Source: Candidatus Nitrotoga sp. 1052
GTDB lineage: Bacteria > Pseudomonadota > Gammaproteobacteria > Burkholderiales > Gallionellaceae
Assembly (NCBI RefSeq): GCF_927312905.1
Contig: NZ_CAKMHQ010000014.1
Location: forward strand, 62,001 to 126,000
DNA length: 64,000 bases
Direction: 5' to 3'
The notes under the pieces were generated by a model. That model worked only from the letters and a program-made list of their open reading frames with translations. It was not told the origin of the DNA and did not search any database. The first letter of the stretch is position 1. Every line of letters begins with the position of its first letter. Below, piece by piece: positions 1 through 8,905 of the stretch. A program made the position numbers and the translations under genes.

Positions 1-2786
1 TATGGATTGGCTTTTTGCTTGTCCGTGCCATTTCCCGGCCGCTGGAGGACGTAGTGAGGATTGCCCGAGGCGTTGCCGCAGGCAATTTGACGCAGCTAAT
101 CGAAGTTCGCTCAACAAATGAGATTGGCCAGCTGATGAAAGCCCTGAAGGAAATACACGATAACTTGGTGAAGGTCATCGGCCAAGTGCGCGACAGCGAA
201 GCGCGTACCCGTGCAGTGCTGGACAACGTGGATGAAGGCATCATTGCAATTAACGAAGGCGGTGTGATTGAAATCTTCAACCCGGCCGCGGAACAGATTT
301 TTGGCTACACAAGAAACGAGATTATTGGTCAAAATATCAGTCTGCTGACGCAGGAGCCAGGTCAAGGTCAGCATAATGACTCTCTTGAACAACATCAGGA
401 ATTGGATAAACCCACGATTCCTGGAGTGCGCAGGGAAGTGGTCGGCGTGCGCAAGAACGGCACGCATTTTCCGCTGGGATACAAGGCAAATGAAGTCTGT
501 ATAAATACAAAACGTCTTGTTATTGCTGTGACAAGGGATTTGACTGCACGCAAGGAATCTGAGAACGCATTACTGCATGCCATAGAAGACGCCAAGCGGA
601 TTTCCGCAGAGTTAACTAGCTATATCCACGCGATTGACCAGCACGCCATCGTTTCTGTCGCTGACCCTTCCGGGCGCATCATTCAGACCAATGATAAGTT
701 TTGTGAAATCAGCGGCTACCGCCGGGATGAGATACTTGGTCATGATCATCGCATGGTAAATTCCGGGACGCATTCAAGCGCTTTCTTCGCCGAGATGTGG
801 GCCACTATCACCCGTGGCTATATCTGGCGCGATGAAATTTGTAACCGCGCAAAGAGCGGCGAGTTGTATTGGGTGGATAGCGCTATCGTGCCAGTAAAGG
901 ATGCAGATGGGAAGATTGAACGTTACATCTCGGTCAGAGTTGACATAACGAAACGCAAGCAAGGTGAGCATGAATTGATCCGCTTAGGGCGTGTTCTCGA
1001 CGAGTCGTTAAACGAAATTTACGTGTTCGATGCGCAGTCGTTGCATTTCACCATGGTCAGTGCAAGGGCGCAGCGCAACCTCAATTTCTCCATGGATGAA
1101 CTCAGGGGAATGACGGAGCTCAATCTCGAACCCAATCTTACGCATGAAATGTTCGAGCAGCGTATCGGTCCTCTCAGGCGTGGAGAGAAGGACGTTGTGA
1201 CATACGAGGTTGAACACCAAAGGAAGGACAAGAGCCTCTACCCCATAGAGATTTGCATGCACTTGTCAGCTAATGAATTCCCGCCGGTATTTGTCGCTAT
1301 CATCCAAGACATCACCGAGCGCAAAAATATCGAACGCATGAAAAGCGAGTTAATTTCTACTGTCAGCCATGAGCTGCGTACGCCGCTGACCTCGATCCGC
1401 GGCGCCCTCGGACTTATCGTCGGCGGAGTGGCGGGTGAATTGCCACCGCAAGCGAAGATGCTGGTGGACATTGCGCACAAGAACAGCGAGCGCCTGATTC
1501 TACTAGTCAACGACATCCTCGATATGGAAAAAATCGAGGCCGGCAAGATGGAGCTTCAATTCAAACCGGTTGAGCTGATGCCTCTTTTGCATCAGGCATT
1601 GGAAGCAAACTGCGCCTATGGCAGGCAGTTCAATGTGAGCTACGAACTGGAAAACGATCTGCCAGGCATCATGGTGAACGTGGATGCCAACCGCTTGATG
1701 CAGGTTCTGACCAACCTGCTCTCCAATGCCGCCAAGTTTTCGTCCGCCGGCGACAAGGTGACGGTTGCCGTTATTGTCAGTGGCAAGCAAGTTCGAGTGG
1801 CAGTGAAGGATCAGGGCAGCGGCATCTCTGAGCAATTCCGCAGCCAGATTTTCCAGAAATTCGCCCAAGGCGATTCCTCTGATACCCGCAAGAAAGGCGG
1901 CACTGGGTTGGGTCTCTCCATCACTCGGGCGATTGTCGAAAAAATGGGCGGTAACATAGGTTTCAGTTCAGAACCCAATGTATTGACCACTTTCTTCATC
2001 GAATTTCCGATATGGGAAGAAACTGTCGTTACTACTTTTGGCAAGAATGAAGGAAAAGGCAAGCGGGTACTGATTTGTGAAGATGACCACGACATCGCCG
2101 CGTTACTGCGCTTGATGCTGGAACAGGATGGGCAGGTGGCCGATATCGCCTACGATACAGAACAGGCAAAACAAATGCTGGCACAGAGCAACTATGCGGC
2201 AATGACGCTAGATCTGGCGCTGCCTGACCAGAACGGCATCGCATTTATCCGTGAACTTCGCATGGAAAAGAAAACCGCGAGTTTGCCCATCATAGTGGTT
2301 TCGGCCAGGGCGATTGAGGGTCGCCTGGAATTGAACGGCGAGGCGTACAGCGTGATTGACTGGATCACCAAGCCGATCAACCAGGAGCATATGGTGTTGG
2401 CAGTAAGACGGGCAGTTGGACAGTTTTCTGACATACGCCCTCGTGTACTGCACGTCGAAGACGACCCTGATATCTTTCAGGTGATGCACGGCATAGTAGG
2501 AGATACCGCAGATCTCGACCATGCAGGCATGCTTACCGAGGCGAGGCAATTACTTGAGCGGTGCCGCTACGACTTGGTAATTCTCGATCTCACCTTGCCG
2601 GATGGTTCGGGCCAGGAGCTTCTGTCATTGTTGAATGGCGCGACGCCGCCGATCCCGGTTATGGTATTTTCAGCCCGTGAAATGGAACGGGAGGAAATCC
2701 AGAACGTGGCTTCAGCTCTGGTGAAGTCGCGCACCAGCGATGCACAGCTGCTGGCAACCATAAAACGATTGATCGGAGTTGAATAA
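1..2786 (+). CDS. Hybrid sensor histidine kinase, 5' truncated by window edge
   Basis: The frame is open from base 3 and begins inside a hydrophobic stretch, so the N-terminus, including any sensor domain and the first membrane helix, lies outside the window. Numbering from the leucine codon at base 15, I see a HAMP domain (about 1-53), three PAS domains (about 64-184, 205-315, 325-440), a HisKA domain with the phosphorylatable His at about 452 in SHELRTPL, an HATPase_c domain with a GxGLGLSI-type box near 635, and two receiver domains (about 685-800 and 808-920), each keeping its aspartate (TLDLALPD, ILDLTLPD). It should autophosphorylate at the membrane and pass phosphate through its own receivers. 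The next three genes (two CheY-like regulators and an Hpt protein) supply the other parts of a multistep phosphorelay. The signal cannot be inferred. Confidence 0.93.
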   Translation, partial: WIGFLLVRAISRPLEDVVRIARGVAAGNLTQLIEVRSTNEIGQLMKALKEIHDNLVKVIGQVRDSEARTRAVLDNVDEGIIAINEGGVIEIFNPAAEQIFGYTRNEIIGQNISLLTQEPGQGQHNDSLEQHQELDKPTIPGVRREVVGVRKNGTHFPLGYKANEVCINTKRLVIAVTRDLTARKESENALLHAIEDAKRISAELTSYIHAIDQHAIVSVADPSGRIIQTNDKFCEISGYRRDEILGHDHRMVNSGTHSSAFFAEMWATITRGYIWRDEICNRAKSGELYWVDSAIVPVKDADGKIERYISVRVDITKRKQGEHELIRLGRVLDESLNEIYVFDAQSLHFTMVSARAQRNLNFSMDELRGMTELNLEPNLTHEMFEQRIGPLRRGEKDVVTYEVEHQRKDKSLYPIEICMHLSANEFPPVFVAIIQDITERKNIERMKSELISTVSHELRTPLTSIRGALGLIVGGVAGELPPQAKMLVDIAHKNSERLILLVNDILDMEKIEAGKMELQFKPVELMPLLHQALEANCAYGRQFNVSYELENDLPGIMVNVDANRLMQVLTNLLSNAAKFSSAGDKVTVAVIVSGKQVRVAVKDQGSGISEQFRSQIFQKFAQGDSSDTRKKGGTGLGLSITRAIVEKMGGNIGFSSEPNVLTTFFIEFPIWEETVVTTFGKNEGKGKRVLICEDDHDIAALLRLMLEQDGQVADIAYDTEQAKQMLAQSNYAAMTLDLALPDQNGIAFIRELRMEKKTASLPIIVVSARAIEGRLELNGEAYSVIDWITKPINQEHMVLAVRRAVGQFSDIRPRVLHVEDDPDIFQVMHGIVGDTADLDHAGMLTEARQLLERCRYDLVILDLTLPDGSGQELLSLLNGATPPIPVMVFSAREMEREEIQNVASALVKSRTSDAQLLATIKRLIGVE

Positions 2787-2787
2787 C

Positions 2788-3189
2788 ATGGAGAAATCAG
2801 AAAAGCATTCGGTAATAGTGGTAGATGACGACAACATGATGCGAGAGATGCTGAAGTTCATCCTGCGTAGCGAGGATTATCCGGTTATTGGCGAAGCATC
2901 CAACGGCCACGATGCAATCGCGCTATGTGCGAGAAAGAAGCCCGACCTAGTGTTGCTCGACATCAATATGCCAAAAATGGATGGTTTACAAGCGCTGGAA
3001 GAAATTCGCAAAATAAGCCCGGCAACGATTGTGCTGATGGTGAGTGCCGAGGCAACGATGGATAAAGTCCGTGAAGCGATAAAAAAAGGAGCGGATGGCT
3101 TCGTGGTTAAGCCGCTTAATTCTGCCAGCGTTCTGGACAATATAGCGATGTGTCTTAAGAGAAAAGGACAGCAATGGCAGACAATCTGA
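2788..3189 (+). CDS. Single-domain response regulator (CheY-like)
   Basis: A 133-residue protein that is only a receiver domain. The acidic pocket VVDDDN lies at residues 11-16, the phosphoacceptor is D58 in LVLLDINMP, and the late Thr/Ser and Lys positions are present (VMVSAE, VVKPLN). I chose the ATG at 2788 because GGAG at 2775-2778 sits 9 bases ahead; an in-frame TTG at 2779 would place the start on that site. It begins one base after the kinase stop and overlaps the next gene by 16 bases, so the four genes 1-3903 read as one operon. With no output domain it probably acts as a phosphate shuttle or by protein contact. Confidence 0.9.
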   Translation: MEKSEKHSVIVVDDDNMMREMLKFILRSEDYPVIGEASNGHDAIALCARKKPDLVLLDINMPKMDGLQALEEIRKISPATIVLMVSAEATMDKVREAIKKGADGFVVKPLNSASVLDNIAMCLKRKGQQWQTI

Positions 3190-3563
3190 CGCGCATTTTG
3201 TATGTAGAAGATGAGCCTGATATCCAAATGGTGGCGCGGCTCGCCTTGGAAGCACTGGGCGGGTTTACCGTGGAAATATGCAGCTCGGGTGATGAGGCTC
3301 TGCAACGAGCACCTGGTTTTAAACCACAGTTGTTTTTGCTGGATGTGATGATGCCGGGTATGGATGGGCCGAGCACGCTCAAGATGCTGCGTGCACTACC
3401 TCAGTTTTCCTACACACCAGTAATTTTCATGACCGCCAAGGTTCAGCCCGGTGAAGTTGCTGGCTACAAGGACCTCGGAGCAGTCGATGTCATTCCCAAG
3501 CCTTTCGATCCGATGACCCTGGCAAGCAGGGTGCAGGATATATGGGAACGTTGTCATGGCTGA
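3174..3563 (+). CDS. Single-domain response regulator (CheY-like)
   Basis: A 129-residue receiver-only protein. It has the acidic pair in YVEDEPD (residues 10-16), phosphoacceptor D57 in FLLDVMMPG, a Thr in FMTAK and the conserved Lys in IPKPFD. The start overlaps the previous regulator by 16 bases and the stop overlaps the Hpt gene by 8 bases, which points to translational coupling. The two neighbouring receivers are clearly different sequences, so this is not a recent duplication. In the cassette it is a plausible partner of the downstream Hpt protein; which of the two regulators carries the output cannot be told from sequence. Confidence 0.9.
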   Translation: MADNLTRILYVEDEPDIQMVARLALEALGGFTVEICSSGDEALQRAPGFKPQLFLLDVMMPGMDGPSTLKMLRALPQFSYTPVIFMTAKVQPGEVAGYKDLGAVDVIPKPFDPMTLASRVQDIWERCHG

Positions 3564-3903
3564 TTCGAACGAACTGCAAGCAACACTAAAAATTCTATGC
3601 AATACCTATGCCGCGCAATTGCCTGTAAAACTGAAACACCTCGAACAGGTGTGGGAGCAGTTGCCCCAGGATAGTTGGGATGAGGAAGGCTTTCAAACCT
3701 TGCATTGCATGGTGCATAGCCTAACCGGATCGGGAAAGACCTTCGGGTTTTCCTTGCTCAGTGACGTGGCACGCAACCTGGAAGATCATCTCAAGCAGCT
3801 TGCACAAGCAAAAACTGCATTGAGTGATCAACAACGTAGCCACATCCATGGGTTGATAAGTGAGCTGCACCAAGTAACCTTGCACAGGGATGAGGTAAGC
3901 TGA
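3556..3903 (+). CDS. Hpt domain phosphotransfer protein
   Basis: A 115-residue, all-helical protein with the histidine-containing phosphotransfer signature: H54 in MVHSLTGSGKTFG, the H-x2-GS-x2-G-type pattern of Hpt domains. It fills a single Hpt domain with no other module. It starts 8 bases inside the preceding regulator gene and is the last gene of the four-gene cluster. Beyond it lies a repeat and then the convergent cheB. The expected role is relay of phosphate between the receivers of the hybrid kinase and a separate response regulator. The family call rests on the His motif, the size and the context. Confidence 0.85.
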   Translation: MADSNELQATLKILCNTYAAQLPVKLKHLEQVWEQLPQDSWDEEGFQTLHCMVHSLTGSGKTFGFSLLSDVARNLEDHLKQLAQAKTALSDQQRSHIHGLISELHQVTLHRDEVS

Positions 3904-3950
3904 GAAAAATGGGCACCAACGTTTTGTTAAACTTGAAACGGAAGTGCCAA

Positions 3951-4060
3951 TAAAATACCCCACCACATGCAGCGGAGTATTAACTGCGCTCTTCAATCTG
4001 CTGGTTTTCAACCAGCTTTCGCCCAGAGGGATGGGAATTGAACCCGCAGAGATTAAACTC
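3951..4060. repeat. Dispersed repeat, copy A (about 110 bp)
   Basis: This stretch aligns by eye over its whole length with 51714-51822. Shared blocks include GTATTAAC, CTCTTCAA, CTGCTGG, CCAGC, GGGAATT and AGAGATT in the same order and spacing. Copy A lies between the convergent Hpt and cheB genes, a usual place for REP-like elements. The 5' hairpin is decayed here compared with the other copy. No coding potential is evident. Confidence 0.6.
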
Positions 4061-4078
4061 AATACCGAGCAGTTGTGT

Positions 4079-5146
4079 TCATTTCCCCAAAATGGCCCAG
4101 TGCATTTCATGCAATGGCACCACCTTTTTTGCGGCGCCCAGCTTAATGGCTTCCTTGGGCATACCAAACACAACACACGTAGCTTCATCCTGCGCCACCG
4201 TGGGAGCACCAGCGTCCAGCATTTCTTTCAGGCCGCGTGCACCATCGTCGCCCATGCCGGTCATGATGATGCCAGTGGCATTTTTTCCCGCAAACTTGGC
4301 TACCGAGCGGAATAGCACATCCACTGACGGGCGATGGCGGTTAACCAGGGGGCCATCCACCACTTCAACATGGTAGTACGCGCCACTGCGCTTAAGAAGC
4401 ATATGCTTGCCACCGGGAGCAATCAGGGCGAGACCTGGAATAACTCGATCGTTATTTTTTGCCTCTCTCACTTCTATTTGGCACAGGCCGTTGAGGCGTT
4501 CGGCGAATAAAGCAGTAAATTTTTCAGGCATATGCTGCACGATAACAATGCCGGGGCAAACTCGCGGCAGTGCTGTCAGCACGGCTTCCAGAGCCTGTGT
4601 GCCTCCAGTCGAGGTGCCGATGGCAACAATGCGTTCAGTGGTTTGTGCCATGGAGTGAGCAGTGGCAGCAGAAAGAATAGCATCGGCATTAAGTTTTCCA
4701 GCCACTTGCGGTAGCGGTGCTGCCGCTCTGACCTGACGCCTGACATTGGCTTGGGCAGCCGCCCTGACTGCACCCACTAGATCGTTAGATGATTCTAGCA
4801 AAAAACTTTTCAACCCGACTTTGGGCTTGGTAATAATTTCAACTGCCCCAGCGGCAAGCGCCTGCATGGTGGTTTCCGCACCTTTTTCCGTAAGCGTAGA
4901 ACAGATCACCACCGGTGTGGGGTGTTCAGCCATAATTTTTTTTAGGAAGGTGATGCCGTCCATGCGCGGCATCTCCACGTCCAGCACGATTACATCCGGC
5001 CATTCGCGAGTAAGCTTTTCCATGGCAAAAATAGGATCGGATGCTGCGCCAATTACATGAATGTCCGGCTCCTGATCCAATACAGCCTGCAACACCTGTC
5101 GCACTACAGCCGAGTCGTCGACTAATAAGACTTTAATTTTTTTCAT
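4079..5146 (-). CDS. cheB: Chemotaxis protein-glutamate methylesterase/glutamine deamidase CheB
   Basis: A 355-residue protein of normal CheB length. The N-terminal receiver (1-120) has D10-D11 and phosphoacceptor D56 in [12 protein letters not shown]. The C-terminal esterase (about 165-355) has the nucleophile Ser in GTSTGG, the His in VQHMPE and the Asp in GMGDDGARG that make the catalytic triad. It removes methyl groups from chemoreceptor glutamates and deamidates glutamines, and is activated by phosphate from CheA, which gives sensory adaptation. It is the last gene of the minus-strand chemotaxis run, 21 bases after cheD, with cheR just before that. Confidence 0.97.
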   Translation of the reverse strand: MKKIKVLLVDDSAVVRQVLQAVLDQEPDIHVIGAASDPIFAMEKLTREWPDVIVLDVEMPRMDGITFLKKIMAEHPTPVVICSTLTEKGAETTMQALAAGAVEIITKPKVGLKSFLLESSNDLVGAVRAAAQANVRRQVRAAAPLPQVAGKLNADAILSAATAHSMAQTTERIVAIGTSTGGTQALEAVLTALPRVCPGIVIVQHMPEKFTALFAERLNGLCQIEVREAKNNDRVIPGLALIAPGGKHMLLKRSGAYYHVEVVDGPLVNRHRPSVDVLFRSVAKFAGKNATGIIMTGMGDDGARGLKEMLDAGAPTVAQDEATCVVFGMPKEAIKLGAAKKVVPLHEMHWAILGK

Positions 5147-5167
5147 TTATTTAGTGACGCTCTTAAA

Positions 5168-5698
5168 TCATGCATGGATTGGACCGGGTTTGCGCACCCA
5201 GACATAACCGTTATAAATATCAAATACAATCTGCCGATGGCTATTCCCTCCTAAATCTTCGGCTGCGACCACGAATCCGTGCGAAGCAACCAGCGATCGG
5301 GCAATGGCCATGTTTTTGCAGGGTACGCTTTTGCATGCATTAATATTATTTTCGCAGCCATTAGAATCACATGGATTATTTTTTTTTATACCAGGAAACA
5401 TGTTGCCCGCCCCGAATAATTTCACGCAATATTCTGAAGGGTGCGTTTTTGCTGCTCGAATTTCATGCGCGAACATTTGCATGGCTTCCTTCGCGTAACG
5501 ACCATCGAGAGGAGTCACCGATGCGCTTTCCCGGGATGGCAACAGGTAGTGACACATGCCGCCTATCAATCTTGTCGGATGCCACATAGTAATAGATACA
5601 CATGATCCCAGAAGGGTGCGAAGGCGAGTATTCACATCACCGAAATAAAAATCTCCGGGCTGTAAAAATATCTCGGTAAAACTTTCAGGTTGATTCAT
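5168..5698 (-). CDS. cheD: Chemoreceptor glutamine deamidase CheD
   Basis: A 176-residue protein carrying the CheD core: the catalytic Cys in LLGSCVSITMW (residue about 32) and the His in GGMCHYLLP about 18 residues later, followed by a conserved Asn-rich core (LFGAGNMF). It deamidates specific glutamines in methyl-accepting receptors to prepare methylation sites and often binds CheC or CheY partners. Its ATG overlaps the cheR stop as ATGA, so the two are translationally coupled. A cysteine-rich segment about two-thirds along (NPCDSNGCENN...CKSVPC) is unusual for CheD and could bind metal, but that is speculation. Confidence 0.95.
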   Translation of the reverse strand: MNQPESFTEIFLQPGDFYFGDVNTRLRTLLGSCVSITMWHPTRLIGGMCHYLLPSRESASVTPLDGRYAKEAMQMFAHEIRAAKTHPSEYCVKLFGAGNMFPGIKKNNPCDSNGCENNINACKSVPCKNMAIARSLVASHGFVVAAEDLGGNSHRQIVFDIYNGYVWVRKPGPIHA

Positions 5699-6501
5699 GG
5701 CTTGCGGTATATAGACGGTGCGACTAATTTCAGGCCATCGGTGATTCCGTTGAGGCTTTCAGAATGACTGACAATAAAGTAACCATCTGGCTTCAATAAC
5801 GGCAACATTCGTGCGACAACCTGACGTTTTGTATCTATATCAAAATAAATCATTACATTGCGCAGAAAAATAACGTCAAATTCGCCTAGCTTCGGCAGCG
5901 TTGTATTCAGGTTGATTTGCATGAATTGCACGCGACTGCGCAGGCTGCGCTCAATCATGAAAGTGCCGTCTTGGGAGCCGTTGCCCTTCAGACAATGCTT
6001 AGAGAGCAGAGGCTGCGGAATATTGTGCGCCCGTTCCATGTCATAGTGGCCAGAGCGGGCTTTTTCGAGAACGCGAGTGCTGATGTCGGAAGCGACGATT
6101 TCCCATGGCGTGCGAGGCAGGCCGTCGGCAAGTGTCATGGCGAGACTGTAAGGTTCCTCGCCGGACGAGCTGGCTGCACTCCATAAACGAAATGTTTTGC
6201 CTGTATGCGCCTTGGGCAAAATCTGCCCTCGCAGAAAATCGAAATGTTTGGGCTCACGAAAAAAATAGGTCTCGTTGGTGGTAAGCAGATCCAGTGCAAT
6301 CTGTAATTCCGCTGCTTCGGTACTCTGAGTAATCAGCCGGAAATAATCACCGTAGCTAGACAAATCATGATGCTTCAGCCGCTTAGACAGACGACCAGAA
6401 ACCAACGCTTTCTTTGCATCGGAAAGATTAATCCCGGCGGTACGATGCAACCATGTCCGGAACTGGTTAAACTCATCATCTCTAAGAGTTTCGGCATTCA
6501 T
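5695..6501 (-). CDS. cheR: Chemotaxis protein methyltransferase CheR
   Basis: A 268-residue protein with the two-part CheR layout. A helical N-terminal domain (about 10-75, FRTWLHRTAGINLS...GRLSKRLK) contacts receptors. The SAM-binding methyltransferase domain follows (about 80-268) with WSAASSSGEEPYSLAM as motif I and the conserved FDVIFLRNVMIYF block. It methylates receptor glutamates and opposes CheB. The gene overlaps cheD by 4 bases and follows cheW after a 147-base gap that contains a 10-bp inverted repeat. Confidence 0.97.
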   Translation of the reverse strand: MNAETLRDDEFNQFRTWLHRTAGINLSDAKKALVSGRLSKRLKHHDLSSYGDYFRLITQSTEAAELQIALDLLTTNETYFFREPKHFDFLRGQILPKAHTGKTFRLWSAASSSGEEPYSLAMTLADGLPRTPWEIVASDISTRVLEKARSGHYDMERAHNIPQPLLSKHCLKGNGSQDGTFMIERSLRSRVQFMQINLNTTLPKLGEFDVIFLRNVMIYFDIDTKRQVVARMLPLLKPDGYFIVSHSESLNGITDGLKLVAPSIYRKP

Positions 6502-6579
6502 TGATTTTTTGTTCTACCGTTTATTGTAAATGTTTGGTCTACCAGGGATGTGCAAAACTGCCGGAGTGGAGAACATCAG

Positions 6580-6620
6580 GATGGGAGAATTTTGGTAAAT
6601 TACGCCAGCCTTCTCCCATC
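6580..6620. repeat. Perfect 10-bp inverted repeat between cheW and cheR
   Basis: GATGGGAGAA at 6580-6589 is exactly complementary to TTCTCCCATC at 6611-6620, leaving a 21-base loop. It lies in the only sizeable gap of the chemotaxis operon. There is no following T-run on the minus strand, so it is not a simple terminator. It may be an mRNA stem that lowers or protects transcripts between cheW and cheR. Confidence 0.5.
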
Positions 6621-6648
6621 CATCGTTCACCTTGCGTTTCCTGCTTGC

Positions 6649-7188
6649 TTACACCAATTCTGCCTGAGCAATCTCAGTACTGCTTGCCCCTGAAAGCATG
6701 GCCATTTCATCCACCGACAGCACACGGTCAGCATTGAGAATAATGACGAACTTGCCGTTCACTTTACCCATGCCGCTGATAAAGTCAGCCCGGATCCTGG
6801 CACCGAAGCTCGGTGCCGGCTCAATTTCAGCGGCAGGTATTTCCAGCACTTCTGATACCGAGTCTACTACTACTCCAACATCCTGCTTTTCATCATCCGC
6901 TTCGACTTCAATTATGACAATGCAGCTACGCCGCGTTACTTCGGATGCTGTGCGACCGAAGCGCGCCGACATATCTACCACCGGCACAACTGCGCCCCGC
7001 AGGTTAATCACTCCACGGATGAAATCCGGCATCATTGGTACGGTAGTAAGGTTACCGTATTCGATGATCTCCTTGATGCCGAGGATGCTGATGGCGAACA
7101 TTTCGCCTCCGATCAGGAAGGTTAGATACTGCCCCTCTTCCTGCTGCGAAACGGCCGCATGAATTTCTTTTTTAATTAGTGCGCCCAT
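6649..7188 (-). CDS. cheW: Chemotaxis scaffold protein CheW
   Basis: A 179-residue protein consisting of one CheW domain (about 18-155): QYLTFLIGGEMFAISILGIKE, then the ligand-like block VINLRGAVVPVVDMSARFG and a later DSVSEVLEI. CheW links chemoreceptors to CheA in the signalling array under the inner membrane. It is slightly longer than usual, with a 15-residue N-terminal and a roughly 20-residue C-terminal tail. It follows the MCP gene by 12 bases with an AGGAGA-type ribosome site, within the same operon. Confidence 0.95.
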   Translation of the reverse strand: MGALIKKEIHAAVSQQEEGQYLTFLIGGEMFAISILGIKEIIEYGNLTTVPMMPDFIRGVINLRGAVVPVVDMSARFGRTASEVTRRSCIVIIEVEADDEKQDVGVVVDSVSEVLEIPAAEIEPAPSFGARIRADFISGMGKVNGKFVIILNADRVLSVDEMAMLSGASSTEIAQAELV

Positions 7189-7200
7189 GGCTGTCTCCTA

Positions 7201-8850
7201 TTAAAATCGGGCAAATTCAGCTTCATTTGGGATGCCAGCGAGGGCATGCATGGCAGACTTTGTCTTGGCCTTGGCCGGACGCGTCGCTTTGCTAATATCG
7301 GCCACCACCCTGCTCACGACAGTCTTGCGTTGACTGCTGCTGGCATTCGTTTCGACTTTAAAGAATTCCATCGTCTGTTGCAGTTGCTCCGCCTGGCCGC
7401 TCATTTCCTCAGCGGTAGCAGCCAGCTCTTCAGATGCAGATGCGTTCTGCTGGGTGATCTGGCTCAACTGACTCATGGCGGTATTGATCTGACTTACACC
7501 AGAAGATTGTTCTTCCGATGCGGCGCTGATCTCTTGTACCAGGTCAGAAGTCTTGTTAATGGAAGGCACCATTTCGTCCAACAGTTTGCCGGCCTTCTCC
7601 GCCATCCCTACGCTGCTGGAGGCCAGCTCGCCAATTTCCTGCGCCGCTACCTGGCTGCGTTCTGCCAGTTTACGTACCTCCGCCGCCACCACTGCGAAAC
7701 CCTTGCCATGCTCACCCGCACGTGCTGCTTCGATAGCGGCATTGAGCGCCAGCAAATTAGTCTGATAGGCAATATCATCAATAATGCCGATTTTTTTGGC
7801 GATTTCTTTCATGGCAGACACTGTCTGCTGCACTGATTCGCCACCCTCGGTAGCTTCTTTGGCAGCTTTGCTGGCCATACCGTCTGTGACTTTAGCATTT
7901 TCGGTATTCTGATTAATGGAAGCACTCATTTGCTCGACCGATGCGCTGGTTTCTTCCACACTGGCTGCTTGTTCGCTAGTGGCTTGACTCATGGATTGTG
8001 CGGTCGCGCTTACTTCTTCAGAAGCGCTTGAAAGACTGTCCGAGGCGCTGCGTACTTCGGTGACAACCTGCGACAATTTGTTCACCATGTTTTGCATGGC
8101 TGCGAGCAGTTGGCCGGTTTCATCTTTAGAAGTCACCTCGATATTTGCAGTCAGATTTCCTTCGGCCAACTGGTTTGATACGTTCAAGGCGATATTCAAC
8201 GGCCCGGTAATGCTGCGCGTGACCCAGAAGGCAATACCTGCAGCCAATACCAAGGCAATCCCTACCAGCGCCAGCATCACGTTGCGTGCCATGTTATAGC
8301 TTTCGGCGGCTTCCTTAGCGGCTACCTGCATTAAATCTACAAAGTAACTGTTCAGTGTATTCAAGCTAGCCTGATAAGCGCCCAGGATGGGACGCAGAAC
8401 ATTTTGCAAGAATGCCCGTGATTCATCCTTCTTCCCTTCATTAGTAAGATTTATCAAGGTCTTGTAGCCATCTACATATTTTGTTCGATTATCCAAAACC
8501 TGCTGCAACAATTCCTTACCTTTTGGCAGAACAACAATTTTTTGCAATTTCTCTACGCTTTCTCCAATTTTATTCTTCGACTCAAGAATTTTTGCTTCTT
8601 GCTTCTTCATGTCATCGCGACTATCAGTGAGCATCATGTTTCTTAGCATAATAGCAATGGCAGTGGTTTCGCCCTTGATCTCAGTGATCAAAGCCGTTTT
8701 CATATATCGATCATTAACTACCACATCCAGCATTGTGTTTTGCTGCGAAAGCCGCGAAATAGCTAAGGCCGCGATGATTAACAGCAAAATCCCCACAAGG
8801 CCAAAACCCAATCCTAAACGCATACCTATTTTCATATTTTTAAACATCAT
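7201..8850 (-). CDS. Methyl-accepting chemotaxis protein, classical transmembrane type
   Basis: A 549-residue receptor. A first membrane helix (about 10-32) is followed by a roughly 155-residue helical periplasmic part resembling a 4HB_MCP sensor. A second helix (about 188-210), a HAMP domain (about 211-265) and the long coiled-coil signalling domain follow, whose hairpin tip reads [18 protein letters not shown]. Methylation helices flank the tip. It sits between cheA and cheW, so it is probably the main receptor served by this Che system. The ligand cannot be named. The start ATG has TGGAGAA just upstream. Confidence 0.95.
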   Translation of the reverse strand: MMFKNMKIGMRLGLGFGLVGILLLIIAALAISRLSQQNTMLDVVVNDRYMKTALITEIKGETTAIAIMLRNMMLTDSRDDMKKQEAKILESKNKIGESVEKLQKIVVLPKGKELLQQVLDNRTKYVDGYKTLINLTNEGKKDESRAFLQNVLRPILGAYQASLNTLNSYFVDLMQVAAKEAAESYNMARNVMLALVGIALVLAAGIAFWVTRSITGPLNIALNVSNQLAEGNLTANIEVTSKDETGQLLAAMQNMVNKLSQVVTEVRSASDSLSSASEEVSATAQSMSQATSEQAASVEETSASVEQMSASINQNTENAKVTDGMASKAAKEATEGGESVQQTVSAMKEIAKKIGIIDDIAYQTNLLALNAAIEAARAGEHGKGFAVVAAEVRKLAERSQVAAQEIGELASSSVGMAEKAGKLLDEMVPSINKTSDLVQEISAASEEQSSGVSQINTAMSQLSQITQQNASASEELAATAEEMSGQAEQLQQTMEFFKVETNASSSQRKTVVSRVVADISKATRPAKAKTKSAMHALAGIPNEAEFARF

Positions 8851-8905
8851 TTATTCTCCAAGTGATTATTCTAAGTAAAGGTTGTAAAATTTAGCGACAC
8901 GATAA

